Assembly: GCF_900167005.1 (NCBI RefSeq)
Contig: NZ_FUXW01000001.1
Span: forward strand, 434,001 to 498,000
Reading direction: 5' to 3'
From: Butyricicoccus pullicaecorum DSM 23266
GTDB taxonomy: Bacteria; Bacillota; Clostridia; Oscillospirales; Butyricicoccaceae
DNA length: 64,000 nt
Position 1 is the first letter of the stretch, and each line of letters begins with the position of its first letter. Below, piece after piece: positions 13,980 through 23,299 of the stretch. A model generated the notes under the pieces. That model made no database searches, was not told where the DNA came from, and worked only from the letters and a program-made list of their open reading frames with translations. The position numbers and the translations under genes are program-made.

Positions 13980-14339
13980 ATGGGATTTTTTGCACAGTGC
14001 GCAGTGGGCATGCTGGCGGCAGCCGGCTTGATTTGCATTTTGAAAACAGTCTATGATATAATCTTTCATAGTACAGTGTGCGTGCGCGGCAAAGCTGAGC
14101 TGTATCTCTACCTCGATCCCGACAGCGCCGAGGCCGAACAGCTTTTGCGCCAGATCGATCAGGCCAAACGGACATTTCTGCCCGGTCTGACCGTCATCTG
14201 GGTGGATACCGGCACCACATGCGAGGATTTCTCCTGTTCCGGAACGCAGTCCGAACAGGATTGGAAAGGAAACCGACAACGTGCAGGAACAGCAAACAAT
14301 TTATGGCACGGTCACACAGATCGTGTTTCAAAATACTGA
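13980..14339 (+). CDS. Small membrane-anchored protein of unknown function
   Basis: 119 aa. An AAGGAGGT ribosome site lies 10 nt before the ATG. Residues ~8-30 form one membrane helix (CAVGMLAAAGLICILKTVYD). The rest is a short soluble part whose middle (KAELYLYLDPDSAEAEQLLRQIDQAKR) looks folded. The last ~20 residues overlap the recD2 start by 59 nt and are rich in unusual residues, so translational coupling is likely. I do not recognise the family. It is probably co-transcribed with recD2 and comF. Confidence 0.6.
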   Translation: MGFFAQCAVGMLAAAGLICILKTVYDIIFHSTVCVRGKAELYLYLDPDSAEAEQLLRQIDQAKRTFLPGLTVIWVDTGTTCEDFSCSGTQSEQDWKGNRQRAGTANNLWHGHTDRVSKY

Positions 14340-16512
14340 AAACGGCTATGTCGTCTTGCGCCTGCTCGCCCGGGACGGCGAGGAGGTCACGGTGACAGGC
14401 ATCATCCCCAATCTCGGACTGGGCGAGGAGCTGATCTGTAACGGCACCTGGATCACCCATCCTTCTTATGGCGAGCAGTTCCAGGCAAACAGCTTCGAGC
14501 GCCGCCTGCCCGAGTCCGCCCGTGGCGTGGCAGAGTATCTCGGCTCGGGACTCATCCGCGGCATCGGTCCCAAGCTCGCCATGCGTATCGCCGAGACCTT
14601 CGGCGCGGAGGCCTTCGACGTGCTGCAAAACGAACCCGAGCGCCTGACCGAGATTCGCGGCATCACCGCACGCAAGGCGCGGGATATCGGCAAACAGTTC
14701 ACCGAGATGAGCGAAATGCGCCTGCTGATGGACTTTTTGACCGAAAACGGTTTGCCGGTCTCGCTCACGCCGTTGCTCTATAAGCGTCTGGGCGTGGCAG
14801 CAGTCGACGCACTGAGCGAAAACCCGTATATGCTGTGTGATGAATATTACGGCATCGAGTTTTATATGGCCGACCAGCTGGCCGCTCATCTGGATATTCC
14901 CAGACTGTCTCCCGAGCGGTGTGACGCAGGTATCCTGTATACCATGCGCTTTAACCTAGACAACGGACACACCTTTATTCCGGTAGAAAAGCTGGTCAAG
15001 GCGGCAGCCGACCTGCTGAGTGATGACGATGTCGTCATGGAGCCCGAGCGCGTCGAGGAGGGCATCATGCGGCTGGAGAGCAACGGCCAGCTTGTGCGTG
15101 AGTTCATCTGCAACCGTGACGCGGTCTATCTGCGCGTCATGCACGAGGCCGAGGACTATCTGGCGAACAGCCTGCGTGTGATGGCTGAGCGCGAATACCA
15201 GTACGACTTCGATCTCGAGGAGTTGCTGGCCTCGCTGGAAGCTGACTCCGACATTGACTATGCACCGCTCCAGCGCAAAGCCATCGTGGCAGCGGCAAAG
15301 TACGGCGTGACTATCCTGACTGGTGGCCCGGGTACCGGTAAGACGACCACTGTGCGCGGCATGCTGGACTTGTACGAGGCATTGGGCCTGACCGTCCTGC
15401 TTGCCGCACCGACCGGCCGTGCGGCCAAGCGCCTGAGCGAGCTGTGCGGCATGGAGGCCAAGACCATCCACCGCCTGCTCGAAGCCGGGTACGCCAACGG
15501 CGGCAGACTGGCGTTCCAGCGCTGCGCGACCAATCCGCTCGAATGCGACGTGGTCGTGCTCGACGAGGTATCCATGGTCGACGTGGTACTCATGCAGGCG
15601 CTCATCGAGGCCATGCCGCAGGGCGCACGTCTGGTACTGGTAGGCGACGCCGATCAGCTCCCGCCCGTCGGACCGGGTAACTTCCTGCGCGATCTGATCG
15701 GCTCGGGCTGCGTGCCGGTCATCGCGCTGACCGAAATTTTCCGTCAGGCACAGCAGAGCGATATCGTTATGAACGCGCACGCCATCAATCTCGGACAGAT
15801 GCCCGCACCGTCGCGCAAGGACGGTGACTTTTTCGTGATGAAAAAGGACAATGCGGCCGATATCATGGCGACTGTGGTCTCGCTGTGCAAGGAACGCCTG
15901 CCGCGCTACTACGGATTGAACCCCAGTCAGATTCAGGTACTGTCCCCGGCCAGACGGCAGGGCGCAGGCACCATTCCGCTCAACCGCATGCTTCAGGAAG
16001 CCCTCAACCCACCTGCAACCAGTAAGCCGGAAAAGCGATTCGGTGACACCATCTTCCGCGAGGGTGACCGGGTCATGCAGGTGCGCAATAACTATGATAT
16101 CGTGTGGGAAAGTCTGGACGGCTCGGAGACCGGTACGGGCATGTTTAACGGCGACGTGGGCGAGATCACGCAGATTTATCCGGCTCAGGAATGCCTGATC
16201 GTGCGCTTTGACGACAAATTTGCCACCTATACCTATGATATGCTGGGCGAACTCGAGCTTGCTTACGCCATGACCGTACATAAGGCGCAGGGCAGTGAGT
16301 TCGAGGCGGTGGTCGTGGCTGTGTCGAACGGCATGTCCCGGCGTCTGCTCACGCGCTCCATCTTGTATACCGCGATCACCCGCGCAAAGCGTCTGCTCGT
16401 GCTGGTGGGCAATGGGGACGCCATCGAGTATATGGTCAAGACCAACGCACGAAACAAGCGCTATTCGGCATTGCGCACCCGTCTGCGCATGATCGACCCC
16501 GAACAAGTATGA
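14281..16512 (+). CDS. recD2: ATP-dependent RecD2-type DNA helicase
   Basis: 743 aa, the size of stand-alone RecD2 helicases of Firmicutes that lack RecBC. The N-terminal half carries the RecD2-specific OB-like start (TVTQIVFQNTENGYVVLRLL) and helix-hairpin-helix motifs (RGIGPKLAMRIAETFG; EIRGITARKA). The SF1 motor shows Walker A GGPGTGKTTT (~348), the DEVSMVD Walker B region (~428), GDADQLPPVG, and motif VI with VHKAQGSEF (~665). Start GTG at 14281 with GGAAAGGAAA upstream. The protein unwinds DNA 5'-3' and is tied to repair and mismatch tolerance in Bacillus. It overlaps the ComF-like gene by 4 nt (ATGA). Confidence 0.93.
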   Translation: MQEQQTIYGTVTQIVFQNTENGYVVLRLLARDGEEVTVTGIIPNLGLGEELICNGTWITHPSYGEQFQANSFERRLPESARGVAEYLGSGLIRGIGPKLAMRIAETFGAEAFDVLQNEPERLTEIRGITARKARDIGKQFTEMSEMRLLMDFLTENGLPVSLTPLLYKRLGVAAVDALSENPYMLCDEYYGIEFYMADQLAAHLDIPRLSPERCDAGILYTMRFNLDNGHTFIPVEKLVKAAADLLSDDDVVMEPERVEEGIMRLESNGQLVREFICNRDAVYLRVMHEAEDYLANSLRVMAEREYQYDFDLEELLASLEADSDIDYAPLQRKAIVAAAKYGVTILTGGPGTGKTTTVRGMLDLYEALGLTVLLAAPTGRAAKRLSELCGMEAKTIHRLLEAGYANGGRLAFQRCATNPLECDVVVLDEVSMVDVVLMQALIEAMPQGARLVLVGDADQLPPVGPGNFLRDLIGSGCVPVIALTEIFRQAQQSDIVMNAHAINLGQMPAPSRKDGDFFVMKKDNAADIMATVVSLCKERLPRYYGLNPSQIQVLSPARRQGAGTIPLNRMLQEALNPPATSKPEKRFGDTIFREGDRVMQVRNNYDIVWESLDGSETGTGMFNGDVGEITQIYPAQECLIVRFDDKFATYTYDMLGELELAYAMTVHKAQGSEFEAVVVAVSNGMSRRLLTRSILYTAITRAKRLLVLVGNGDAIEYMVKTNARNKRYSALRTRLRMIDPEQV

Positions 16513-17165
16513 AGCTGTTTGACTTATTCTTCCCGCCGCGCTGTGTGCTCTGTCACACCGGACTGACCGGAAGCGGTCTTTTGTGCCCGTCGTGTGCACA
16601 GGAGGTGCGCGAGCGATACCGAAGCGAACAGGGCAAACCAGTCGAGGGCGCATCCGACAGCGCGGCCGCGCTCCTGTATCTGGACAAGGTGCGCCGTGTG
16701 CTCATCGACTGCAAGTACCACGACAAGCCAGCACTCGGCAAGTGGGGCGGTGGTCTGGTCGCGGCTTGCCTGCTGCGCAAACTGCCCGACTGGCAGCCCG
16801 ATCTCATCACCTACGCGCCCACCACGCTCGGACACTGGTGGAAGCGCGGGTTTAATCTGGCACACGTGCTGGCAAAGCACGCCGCTGCGCGTAGCGGTCT
16901 GCCCTGTGTGCGTACCATGCGCCGGGCGTGGTTTGGCAAGTCCCAGCTGCGCATGAAGGATGCCGCGGCTCGCCGGCAAAATGCCAACCGCACCTATGCG
17001 CCCGTCCCAGGCTGTGACCTGACCGGTAAGCGCGTGGTGTTGGTCGATGACGTGCTGGCGACCGGTTCGACCGCCGCATCCTGCGTGGATATCCTGCGAC
17101 AGATGGGTGCGTCCGAGGTGTTTTTCCTCTGCCTGGCACAAACGCCCACATCTGCAAAAAAGTGA
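16509..17165 (+). CDS. ComF-family phosphoribosyltransferase-like protein
   Basis: 218 aa. The N-terminus has two CxxC pairs (CVLC, CPSC at ~12-30), the double-zinc-finger module of ComF/GntX proteins. The C-terminus has the PRPP-binding signature VVLVDDVLATGSTA (~175-188). ComF of Bacillus is needed for uptake of transforming DNA. In many clostridia the gene sits alone, as here, after recD2. The coding regions overlap by 4 nt, so expression is coupled. Whether the cell is naturally competent cannot be judged from one gene. Confidence 0.88.
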   Translation: MKLFDLFFPPRCVLCHTGLTGSGLLCPSCAQEVRERYRSEQGKPVEGASDSAAALLYLDKVRRVLIDCKYHDKPALGKWGGGLVAACLLRKLPDWQPDLITYAPTTLGHWWKRGFNLAHVLAKHAAARSGLPCVRTMRRAWFGKSQLRMKDAAARRQNANRTYAPVPGCDLTGKRVVLVDDVLATGSTAASCVDILRQMGASEVFFLCLAQTPTSAKK

Positions 17166-17227
17166 CGAAAAATGTAGGAAAACAGCCCGCAGAATCGTGA
17201 ATAATTCGTGAAAATTTCGGTCGAGTC

Positions 17228-17255
17228 TTGCATTTGCCCAAAATGCAGTTATAAT
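17228..17255 (+). promoter_or_regulatory. Promoter for the MreB-family gene
   Basis: TTGCAT (17228-17233), 16-nt spacer, TATAAT (17250-17255). Confidence 0.7.
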
Positions 17256-17330
17256 ATAAATAGCTGAGAATATATTGCTTCAGAGGCCGGGCATTTGCCC
17301 GCAGAATGTGAAAAGGCTGGTTGTCACCGT

Positions 17331-18359
<1,029 letters not shown>

Positions 18360-18426
18360 TTTTTACACAAATCAAGAATTTTTGACCGCTTTGTCACCCG
18401 AAAAGGGCGTGCAGGCGGATATGGCA

Positions 18427-18456
18427 AAAGCAGCGCCTTTTTCGGCGCTGCTTTTT
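18427..18456 (+). terminator. Terminator of the MreB-family gene
   Basis: AAAAGCAGCGCC (18427-18437) faces GGCGCTGCTTTTT (18444-18455): 10-bp or longer stem with T-run. Confidence 0.9.
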
Positions 18457-18475
18457 GCGTTTACGAGGAGGTAAG

Positions 18476-19630
18476 ATGATGGGTCTGTTTGGACTGCGAG
18501 AAGAGAAAACCGATAAGGACGTGCAGCAGGAACGGCTGTACGCCGCGAGAAATGCGTACGATGATCGCCGCACGGCGTTCCGTGATGTTGGGGATACGAT
18601 TGAACTGGACTGCCTCGAGGGGCAGTCGTGGCTGCCCTATGCAGGCGTACAGCTGCCCGTCGACACGAATACATACGTACAGTTTCCGGAAGTCAATTCC
18701 AATTATAGATGCGTGCGTCTGCGTATCGATTCGGATGCTTTCGCGTTGTTTCCGGAGGTCAACCCTTATGATTTTTCTGAACCTGAGGCCCTTGACCGAC
18801 TGATCGAAATTCGCTTGCCGCGCACTGCTTACCGCTTGGAACACACGCCGCCGGTGCGTGAGCCGGTCAAAGAGGAGGGAGACCACCTGTTCTTCCAGTG
18901 GCCGAAATTTGAAGTCATGCTGACAGGGGAACAGACCGCTGTACTCAGGGCGCATGATCTGCACCGCGCATGTACGTTTTTTGCCAAATATCCCGATGTT
19001 GTATCCGCGCATGCACTGTTTGACCTGTGGGACGGCCCGGACTGTTCGGTCGTCTTTTCCCGAGAAAACCCACCGGCTGGATGCCCGTCCGGACGATATG
19101 ACATGTGGCGCGAGGGTGACGACCTGTATTTTTACCAGCCACCGACCCTGTACGCGCGCAAGCCGGAATTTTTGGAGGTCTGGCACTGGAAGGTGTCCGC
19201 GATTACTTATTACCGGGCACAGGGCGAACTGTCGCACGAGTATATCACCTCGGGCGGAGAAGTCGAGTTTGACTATGGCGCCTGTTGGCGGCCGCACCTG
19301 ACGCATGTGGGCTTTCTGGAGGATGCTGTTTCGGTCACACCCGTGCACACCGAGAAGATTGAACATGATTCGCGCTACACCGAGCTTATGATGGCAGACG
19401 GGCGCATGCTCAAACTGTCGTACAGCTCGCTGGACAGCCTGCGTCAGCTCATGCCCGAAAAGGAATTTGACAAGCTGCCGTTGCAGGCTGCAAAAGTACC
19501 GCAGACTGTGCAGGGACGCGAGCCGACCCCGGTGGAACAGCTCAAAATCCTGGCTGATCTGGTCGACCGTGGATATCTGAGTCGGGAAGAGTACGACGCA
19601 GCAAAGGTACGGCTGCTCGAAAAGATATAA
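18476..19630 (+). CDS. Unknown protein with C-terminal SHOCT domain
   Basis: 384 aa. GAGGAGGT lies just ahead of two adjacent ATGs (18476, 18479). No signal peptide or membrane helix is seen. The main body (~1-330) is rich in aromatic and acidic residues and contains two similar segments (TNTYVQFPEVNSNYRCVRLR and SDAFALFPEVNPYDFSE, ~62-100), which hints at a short internal duplication. The last ~32 residues (PVEQLKILADLVDRGYLSRE and following) match the SHOCT oligomerisation domain, found at the ends of many unrelated proteins. I do not recognise the main domain. Confidence 0.75.
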   Translation: MMGLFGLREEKTDKDVQQERLYAARNAYDDRRTAFRDVGDTIELDCLEGQSWLPYAGVQLPVDTNTYVQFPEVNSNYRCVRLRIDSDAFALFPEVNPYDFSEPEALDRLIEIRLPRTAYRLEHTPPVREPVKEEGDHLFFQWPKFEVMLTGEQTAVLRAHDLHRACTFFAKYPDVVSAHALFDLWDGPDCSVVFSRENPPAGCPSGRYDMWREGDDLYFYQPPTLYARKPEFLEVWHWKVSAITYYRAQGELSHEYITSGGEVEFDYGACWRPHLTHVGFLEDAVSVTPVHTEKIEHDSRYTELMMADGRMLKLSYSSLDSLRQLMPEKEFDKLPLQAAKVPQTVQGREPTPVEQLKILADLVDRGYLSREEYDAAKVRLLEKI

Positions 19631-19634
19631 AAAA

Positions 19635-19681
19635 CCATCCCTCCTTAAAACACAAGTTTTGTGTTTTGGTCAGAGGGATGG
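19635..19681 (-). terminator. Terminator downstream of the AGCS transporter
   Basis: CCATCCCTC (19635-19643) pairs with GAGGGATGG (19673-19681), and inside it AAAACACAA pairs with TTGTGTTTT. On the minus strand a T6 run follows, so it serves the minus-strand transporter; it may also stop the plus-strand SHOCT gene. Confidence 0.85.
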
Positions 19682-19703
19682 CAGAATACACGTATGGGAG
19701 ATC

Positions 19704-21011
19704 TTATTTCCGTCGAGCGAGAAAACGCCGTGTTTCGGTGGATACCTCACCTGACAGCGTCCAAAGGCCGATGAGGTTGGGGAAGGACATGCAGGCGGCC
19801 GTAATGTCGGTGACGAGCAGGAGTGCGGTCAGTGGGATACAGCCGGCAAGCGCGGCCGAACACACGATCCCGACCGGATAGAGCGACAACAGCGCCGGCC
19901 TTGCGCCCAGCCACTTGAGACAGGCTAGACCGTAAAAGCTCCAGCCCAGCACGGTCGAGACCGCCAGAAAGACCACAGTAATCCCGATAAACCACGGTGC
20001 AGCATCGCCCAGAACGGTGGAAAATGCACGTGTGGTCATGGTCAGACCGTCGGCACCGCTCTGCCATGCGCCTGTCGTGAGCAGCACCAGCGCGGTCAGC
20101 AGACAGACGACACAGGTGTCTACAAATACCTCGACCGCGCCCAGCATGCCTTCGGCACAGGGCGATTCACAGTCCGACGAGCCGTGTGCGATAGGTGCAG
20201 AACCCATACCGGCCTCGTTGGAAAAGATACCCTTTGCAAACCCGTCCGAGATCGTGCGCGCGGTCAGTAAACCGATCAGTCCACTGCCGCAGGCAAGCGG
20301 TTCCATCGCGTTGGATACGATCAGCGCCAGGGCAGACGGAATTTCGGACGCATGCGTGATCAGTACCCACCCGCCAGCCACAAGGTAGCTTACAGTCATG
20401 ATCGGGACGAGTACCGCTGACGCGCGCGCAATGCGCTTGCCGCCGCCGCGCAGAATGGGCAGAAGGAGCAGACTGACAGACAGCGCAATCAGACCACGGG
20501 GCAGGGGAACGATGGGCGTGAGCGCTTCTGCAATGGCGCTGCCCTGTGCGGCGGCACCCGTGCCCAGTGCCGAGATCACACAGCAGATCGCAAAGACCTT
20601 TGCAAGACCGGGCAGACCCGCGCCGCGGGACAGATAGACCATTGGCCCGCCAAGCGGCTCAGGCGTGCGGATGCGGTATTTGACCGCGAGTACAAGCTCG
20701 CTGTACTTGGTCGCCATGCCCAGAAAGGCGGCGATCAGCATCCAGAACACCGCACCCGGACCGCCAAGCGTGAGTGCGGACGCAACCCCGGCCAGATTGC
20801 CCACGCCCAGTGTACCGCCCAGCGAGGTGCACAGCGCTTGAAAAGGCGTGATGCCGTCCTGTCGGCGCGTGGATGACGGGCGCAAGAGCTGACCGACGCA
20901 CCAAAATTGTACCCCGCGAGTGCGCAGGGTGAGCAGGAGACCGGTTGCGGCGATGAGCACGACGGTGAACGGTCCCCAGAGCGTATAACGCAGTTTCAAA
21001 ATCCATTCCAT
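19704..21011 (-). CDS. AGCS-family sodium:alanine/glycine symporter
   Basis: 435 aa, a polytopic membrane protein with about 10 helices. Family motifs are present: FQALCTSLGGTLGVGNLAGV near residue 58, GPGAVFWMLIAAFLGMATKY near 85, and FSNEAGMGSAPIAHG near 268. Members (AlsT, GlyP, DagA) import alanine or glycine with Na+ across the cytoplasmic membrane. The ATG start at 21011 has only a weak upstream purine run (AAAAAAGAAGC). It is divergent from tadA and ends at a strong terminator. The substrate is inferred from family. Confidence 0.9.
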   Translation of the reverse strand: MEWILKLRYTLWGPFTVVLIAATGLLLTLRTRGVQFWCVGQLLRPSSTRRQDGITPFQALCTSLGGTLGVGNLAGVASALTLGGPGAVFWMLIAAFLGMATKYSELVLAVKYRIRTPEPLGGPMVYLSRGAGLPGLAKVFAICCVISALGTGAAAQGSAIAEALTPIVPLPRGLIALSVSLLLLPILRGGGKRIARASAVLVPIMTVSYLVAGGWVLITHASEIPSALALIVSNAMEPLACGSGLIGLLTARTISDGFAKGIFSNEAGMGSAPIAHGSSDCESPCAEGMLGAVEVFVDTCVVCLLTALVLLTTGAWQSGADGLTMTTRAFSTVLGDAAPWFIGITVVFLAVSTVLGWSFYGLACLKWLGARPALLSLYPVGIVCSAALAGCIPLTALLLVTDITAACMSFPNLIGLWTLSGEVSTETRRFLARRK

Positions 21012-21054
21012 GCTTCTTTTTTATGTGCATGGGCTGGCCGATATGCGAAAAATA

Positions 21055-21063
21055 TGGTATGAT
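21055..21063 (+). promoter_or_regulatory. Extended -10 promoter element for tadA
   Basis: TGG followed by TATGAT (21058-21063), with no good -35 box; AGGAGG lies downstream ahead of the tadA start. Confidence 0.45.
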
Positions 21064-21092
21064 AGTCAGGCAAAAACCGACAGGAGGACACC

Positions 21093-21602
21093 ATGACCGA
21101 ACACGAAAAATTTATGAATGCCGCGCTCAAACTCGCACGCAAGGCGGCTGCCGAAGGCGAGGTGCCGGTGGGCTGCGTCGTGGTGCGCGACGGCGTGATC
21201 GTCGGACGCGGACGCAACCGACGGGAAACCAAAAAGGACGCGCTCGGCCATGCGGAGATCGAAGCCATTCACAAGGCGTGCAAAAAACTGGGCGGCTGGC
21301 GGCTGCACCAGTGCGATCTGTACGTCACCCTTGAACCCTGTCCCATGTGCACCGGCGCGATCATTAACGCCCGCATTAAGACCGTCTACTACGGCGCACC
21401 CGACCTCAAAGCCGGGTCGTGCGGCTCGGTCGTCAATCTCTTTGACCTGCCCTATAATCATAAACCCGAACTCGTTTCAGGTCTAATGGAACAGGAATGC
21501 ACCGAGGAATTGCAAAAGTTCTTCCGTCAGCTGCGTGAACGCAAAAAATTGGAAAAACAACTGCGCAAACAAGCCCAAATGAACGATCTGAACGAAATCT
21601 GA
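21093..21602 (+). CDS. tadA: tRNA adenosine(34) deaminase
   Basis: 169 aa. It converts A34 to inosine in tRNA-Arg(ACG), letting one tRNA read CGU, CGC and CGA. The zinc site and catalytic acid are visible: H53-A-E55 and PCPMC (C83, C86). The N-terminal helix (MTEHEKFMNAALKLARKAA) and the C-terminal FFRQLRERKK region fit TadA rather than a cytidine deaminase. GACAGGAGG precedes the ATG. Its presumed substrate, tRNA-Arg(ACG), lies at 60780-60856 in this window. Confidence 0.95.
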   Translation: MTEHEKFMNAALKLARKAAAEGEVPVGCVVVRDGVIVGRGRNRRETKKDALGHAEIEAIHKACKKLGGWRLHQCDLYVTLEPCPMCTGAIINARIKTVYYGAPDLKAGSCGSVVNLFDLPYNHKPELVSGLMEQECTEELQKFFRQLRERKKLEKQLRKQAQMNDLNEI

Positions 21603-21617
21603 CACTGAAGTTTCGAT

Positions 21618-21755
21618 CAAACCTTTTCAAAGGTTTGCGGGTTCTCAGGGCAGCGCCCTGAGCCGTGTCCCGCAGGACACGGAATCCCCTTTTTGATTTT
21701 CGCTTCTGCGAAAATCAACTAAAAAAAGAATTAAAAAGCGCGTCCGCAGACGCGC
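21618..21755 (+). repeat. Modular hairpin repeat, copy 1 (3' of tadA)
   Basis: Five successive stem-loops begin 16 nt after the tadA stop. They are CAAACCTT/AAGGTTTG (21618-21637, loop TTCA), CTCAGGGC/GCCCTGAG (21644-21662), CCGTGTCC/GGACACGG (21663-21682, loop CGCA), TTGATTTTCGC/GCGAAAATCAA (21693-21718) and GCGCGTC/GACGCGC (21738-21755, loop CGCA). Four other copies of the same layout occur in the window. Confidence 0.85.
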
Positions 21756-21770
21756 AATCCCAAAACACAA

Positions 21771-21806
21771 AAAGACCGTCTCTCATCGAGACGGTCTTTC
21801 TTTTAT
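21771..21806. terminator. Terminator after repeat copy 1
   Basis: AAAGACCGTCTC pairs with GAGACGGTCTTT around a 5-nt loop, with T-rich sequence on both sides. It is shared by convergent tadA and the lipoprotein gene, whose stop lies inside its 3' flank. Confidence 0.85.
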
Positions 21807-22258
21807 TCCGCAGCACTTCCCGCAAACTGTGCGCCACACACGGCTTCCAGCGCCGTTAAAACATCCGCGTCACTGCCAATATACCGCAAAATGATATTGT
21901 CCTTGCGATAGAAATGCGGTGCATCGGCCCAGCTGGTTCGTACATTGTATCCTGTACCGTCAGTACTTTCCCGGTCATATCCGGCTCCGTCAGCACTCAC
22001 ACAGGCAGCATCAGCCTGCGCCGCATCGGTGTCTTTATAGACAAACACACCGATCTGTGCACCGTCCTCGGTCGTGTAGGTGTAGGGCGTACCGATCAGG
22101 GTCTGTATCCGGCTCTGTGAAGCGGTCTCCACCGTACCGGTCAACCCCTGCGTGTCCAGTGCCTGCGCGATCTCGTCCGCAGTCTGCGTATTGCCTGCAT
22201 TGCCTGCACAGCCGCTCAGAAGTGCCGCAGCGAGCAGTCCCAAAAACCATTTTTTCAT
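21803..22258 (-). CDS. Putative lipoprotein of unknown function
   Basis: 151 aa. The N-terminus MKKWFLGLLAAALLSGCAGN has a lipobox LLSGC with the cysteine at 17, so export and lipid anchoring are expected. The mature part is small, acidic and lacks membrane helices. A stretch on DGAQIGVFVYKDTDAAQADA followed by DNIILRYIGSDADVL looks like a small alpha/beta domain. GGTGGGAG precedes the ATG. I do not recognise a named family. It is convergent with tadA. Confidence 0.8.
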   Translation of the reverse strand: MKKWFLGLLAAALLSGCAGNAGNTQTADEIAQALDTQGLTGTVETASQSRIQTLIGTPYTYTTEDGAQIGVFVYKDTDAAQADAACVSADGAGYDRESTDGTGYNVRTSWADAPHFYRKDNIILRYIGSDADVLTALEAVCGAQFAGSAAE

Positions 22259-22355
22259 CGATCTCCCACCTTTCTATTTCAATAGACGATAGGACGCGGA
22301 AAAAAGTTCCATCAAACACAGATGCAAAATATAAAAACTATAATGCAATATATAG

Positions 22356-22384
22356 TTGACATAATGGAAGATAAAGATTATACT
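22356..22384 (+). promoter_or_regulatory. Promoter for the HTH/membrane-protein pair
   Basis: TTGACA (22356-22361), 17 nt, TATACT (22379-22384). It lies inside the upstream extension of the open frame and so supports the downstream ATG at 22409. Confidence 0.85.
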
Positions 22385-22408
22385 GTAAGCACAGAGAGAG
22401 GTGAGCGC

Positions 22409-22603
22409 ATGAAAAATAAACGGCTCAAGCTCGCACGAATTGAGAAGGATCTGTCACAAGCCCAGCTGGCCGAGGCCGTGGGCGTGACCCGACAGACCAT
22501 CGGCTTGATCGAGGCGGGCGGATATAATCCCACCCTCAACCTGTGTATCGCCATTTGCAAGACATTGGGAAAGACATTGGACGAACTGTTTTGGGAAGAA
22601 TGA
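22409..22603 (+). CDS. Small XRE-family helix-turn-helix regulator
   Basis: 64 aa, a one-domain Cro/CI-type repressor: MKNKRLKLARIEKDLSQAQL, then AVGVTRQTIGLIEAGGYNPT and KTLGKTLDELFW. The first in-frame ATG (22322) lies upstream of the promoter and is rejected. GAGAGGTGAG precedes the chosen ATG. It is followed 15 nt later by a membrane-protein gene, the standard layout in which such regulators control the neighbouring membrane protein. Its own promoter is the likely target. Confidence 0.92.
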   Translation: MKNKRLKLARIEKDLSQAQLAEAVGVTRQTIGLIEAGGYNPTLNLCIAICKTLGKTLDELFWEE

Positions 22604-22618
22604 TAGGAGGTCACCAAG

Positions 22619-23113
22619 ATGACACATAAAAAAGTTGTGGATGAACGCATCGTGCACGAGGTTGGACAGGTATACCGCATCGCCTATTATCTGTTTAACG
22701 CGGGGCTGTTGATTGACCTGTTTCTCAAGCTGTACAGCGGCAGTGTACCGGCCGGGTTTGAGGCATTCCGGTATATCGGTCTGGAAGTGATCGTAGTCAT
22801 TGGGGTTAACCTGGCAGCACTTGTCATGCTGTGGCGCAAGGGACTCATGGATGACGAGTCTGGATACGCTGAGGCGGATACCTTCCCGTGGAAGCACTAT
22901 CTGCTGGAATCGGTCGCCGCCGGAGCAGCCATCGGTCTGATTGCCTGTGTTCTGCGCGCACTCAGGGGAGAAGGTTCGCCGCTGGCTTATGCGATTATGC
23001 TGGTCTCGTTTGTGGTCTGTATGGTCGTGTGCGTCATGCCGGTGACTTACCTCAGTTTCCGCATCGCCAAGCGCCGCAGAGCGCAGATGTACGATGCGGA
23101 GGATGCGCAATAA
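22619..23113 (+). CDS. Four-helix membrane protein paired with HTH regulator (DUF6773-like)
   Basis: 164 aa. Four hydrophobic segments are visible, near residues 22-42, 52-72, 95-115 and 125-150, with a basic C-terminal tail (FRIAKRRRAQMYDAEDAQ). It follows a 64-aa XRE regulator with GGAGGT at the join. Clostridia often carry such pairs; the membrane partner is usually annotated only as a DUF. The match to DUF6773 is from memory and not verified. Function unknown. Confidence 0.8.
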   Translation: MTHKKVVDERIVHEVGQVYRIAYYLFNAGLLIDLFLKLYSGSVPAGFEAFRYIGLEVIVVIGVNLAALVMLWRKGLMDDESGYAEADTFPWKHYLLESVAAGAAIGLIACVLRALRGEGSPLAYAIMLVSFVVCMVVCVMPVTYLSFRIAKRRRAQMYDAEDAQ

Positions 23114-23141
23114 ATCGCATAAAAATTGCAATTTTGTCTAG

Positions 23142-23177
23142 ACAAGCGGGTGTATTGATGCATCCGCTTGTTTTTTG
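23142..23177 (+). terminator. Terminator of the HTH/membrane-protein unit
   Basis: ACAAGCGG (23142-23149) pairs with CCGCTTGT (23164-23171), followed by a run of T. Confidence 0.8.
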
Positions 23178-23299
23178 TTCATAATTTATTCACGAAAATG
23201 TGATGGTTTTGAGATGAAAGTGTCGATATCGCGTGGTATTATATATTCATACGATAAAGTACAAAAGAGCAAATGTGATACAAAAGGAGGAGAACTAGA

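Noticed and set aside
23209-23242. Promoter directly upstream of gltA (TTGAGA ... TATTAT)
   Set aside because: Spacer of 22 nt is too long; no better pair found, so no promoter is annotated.
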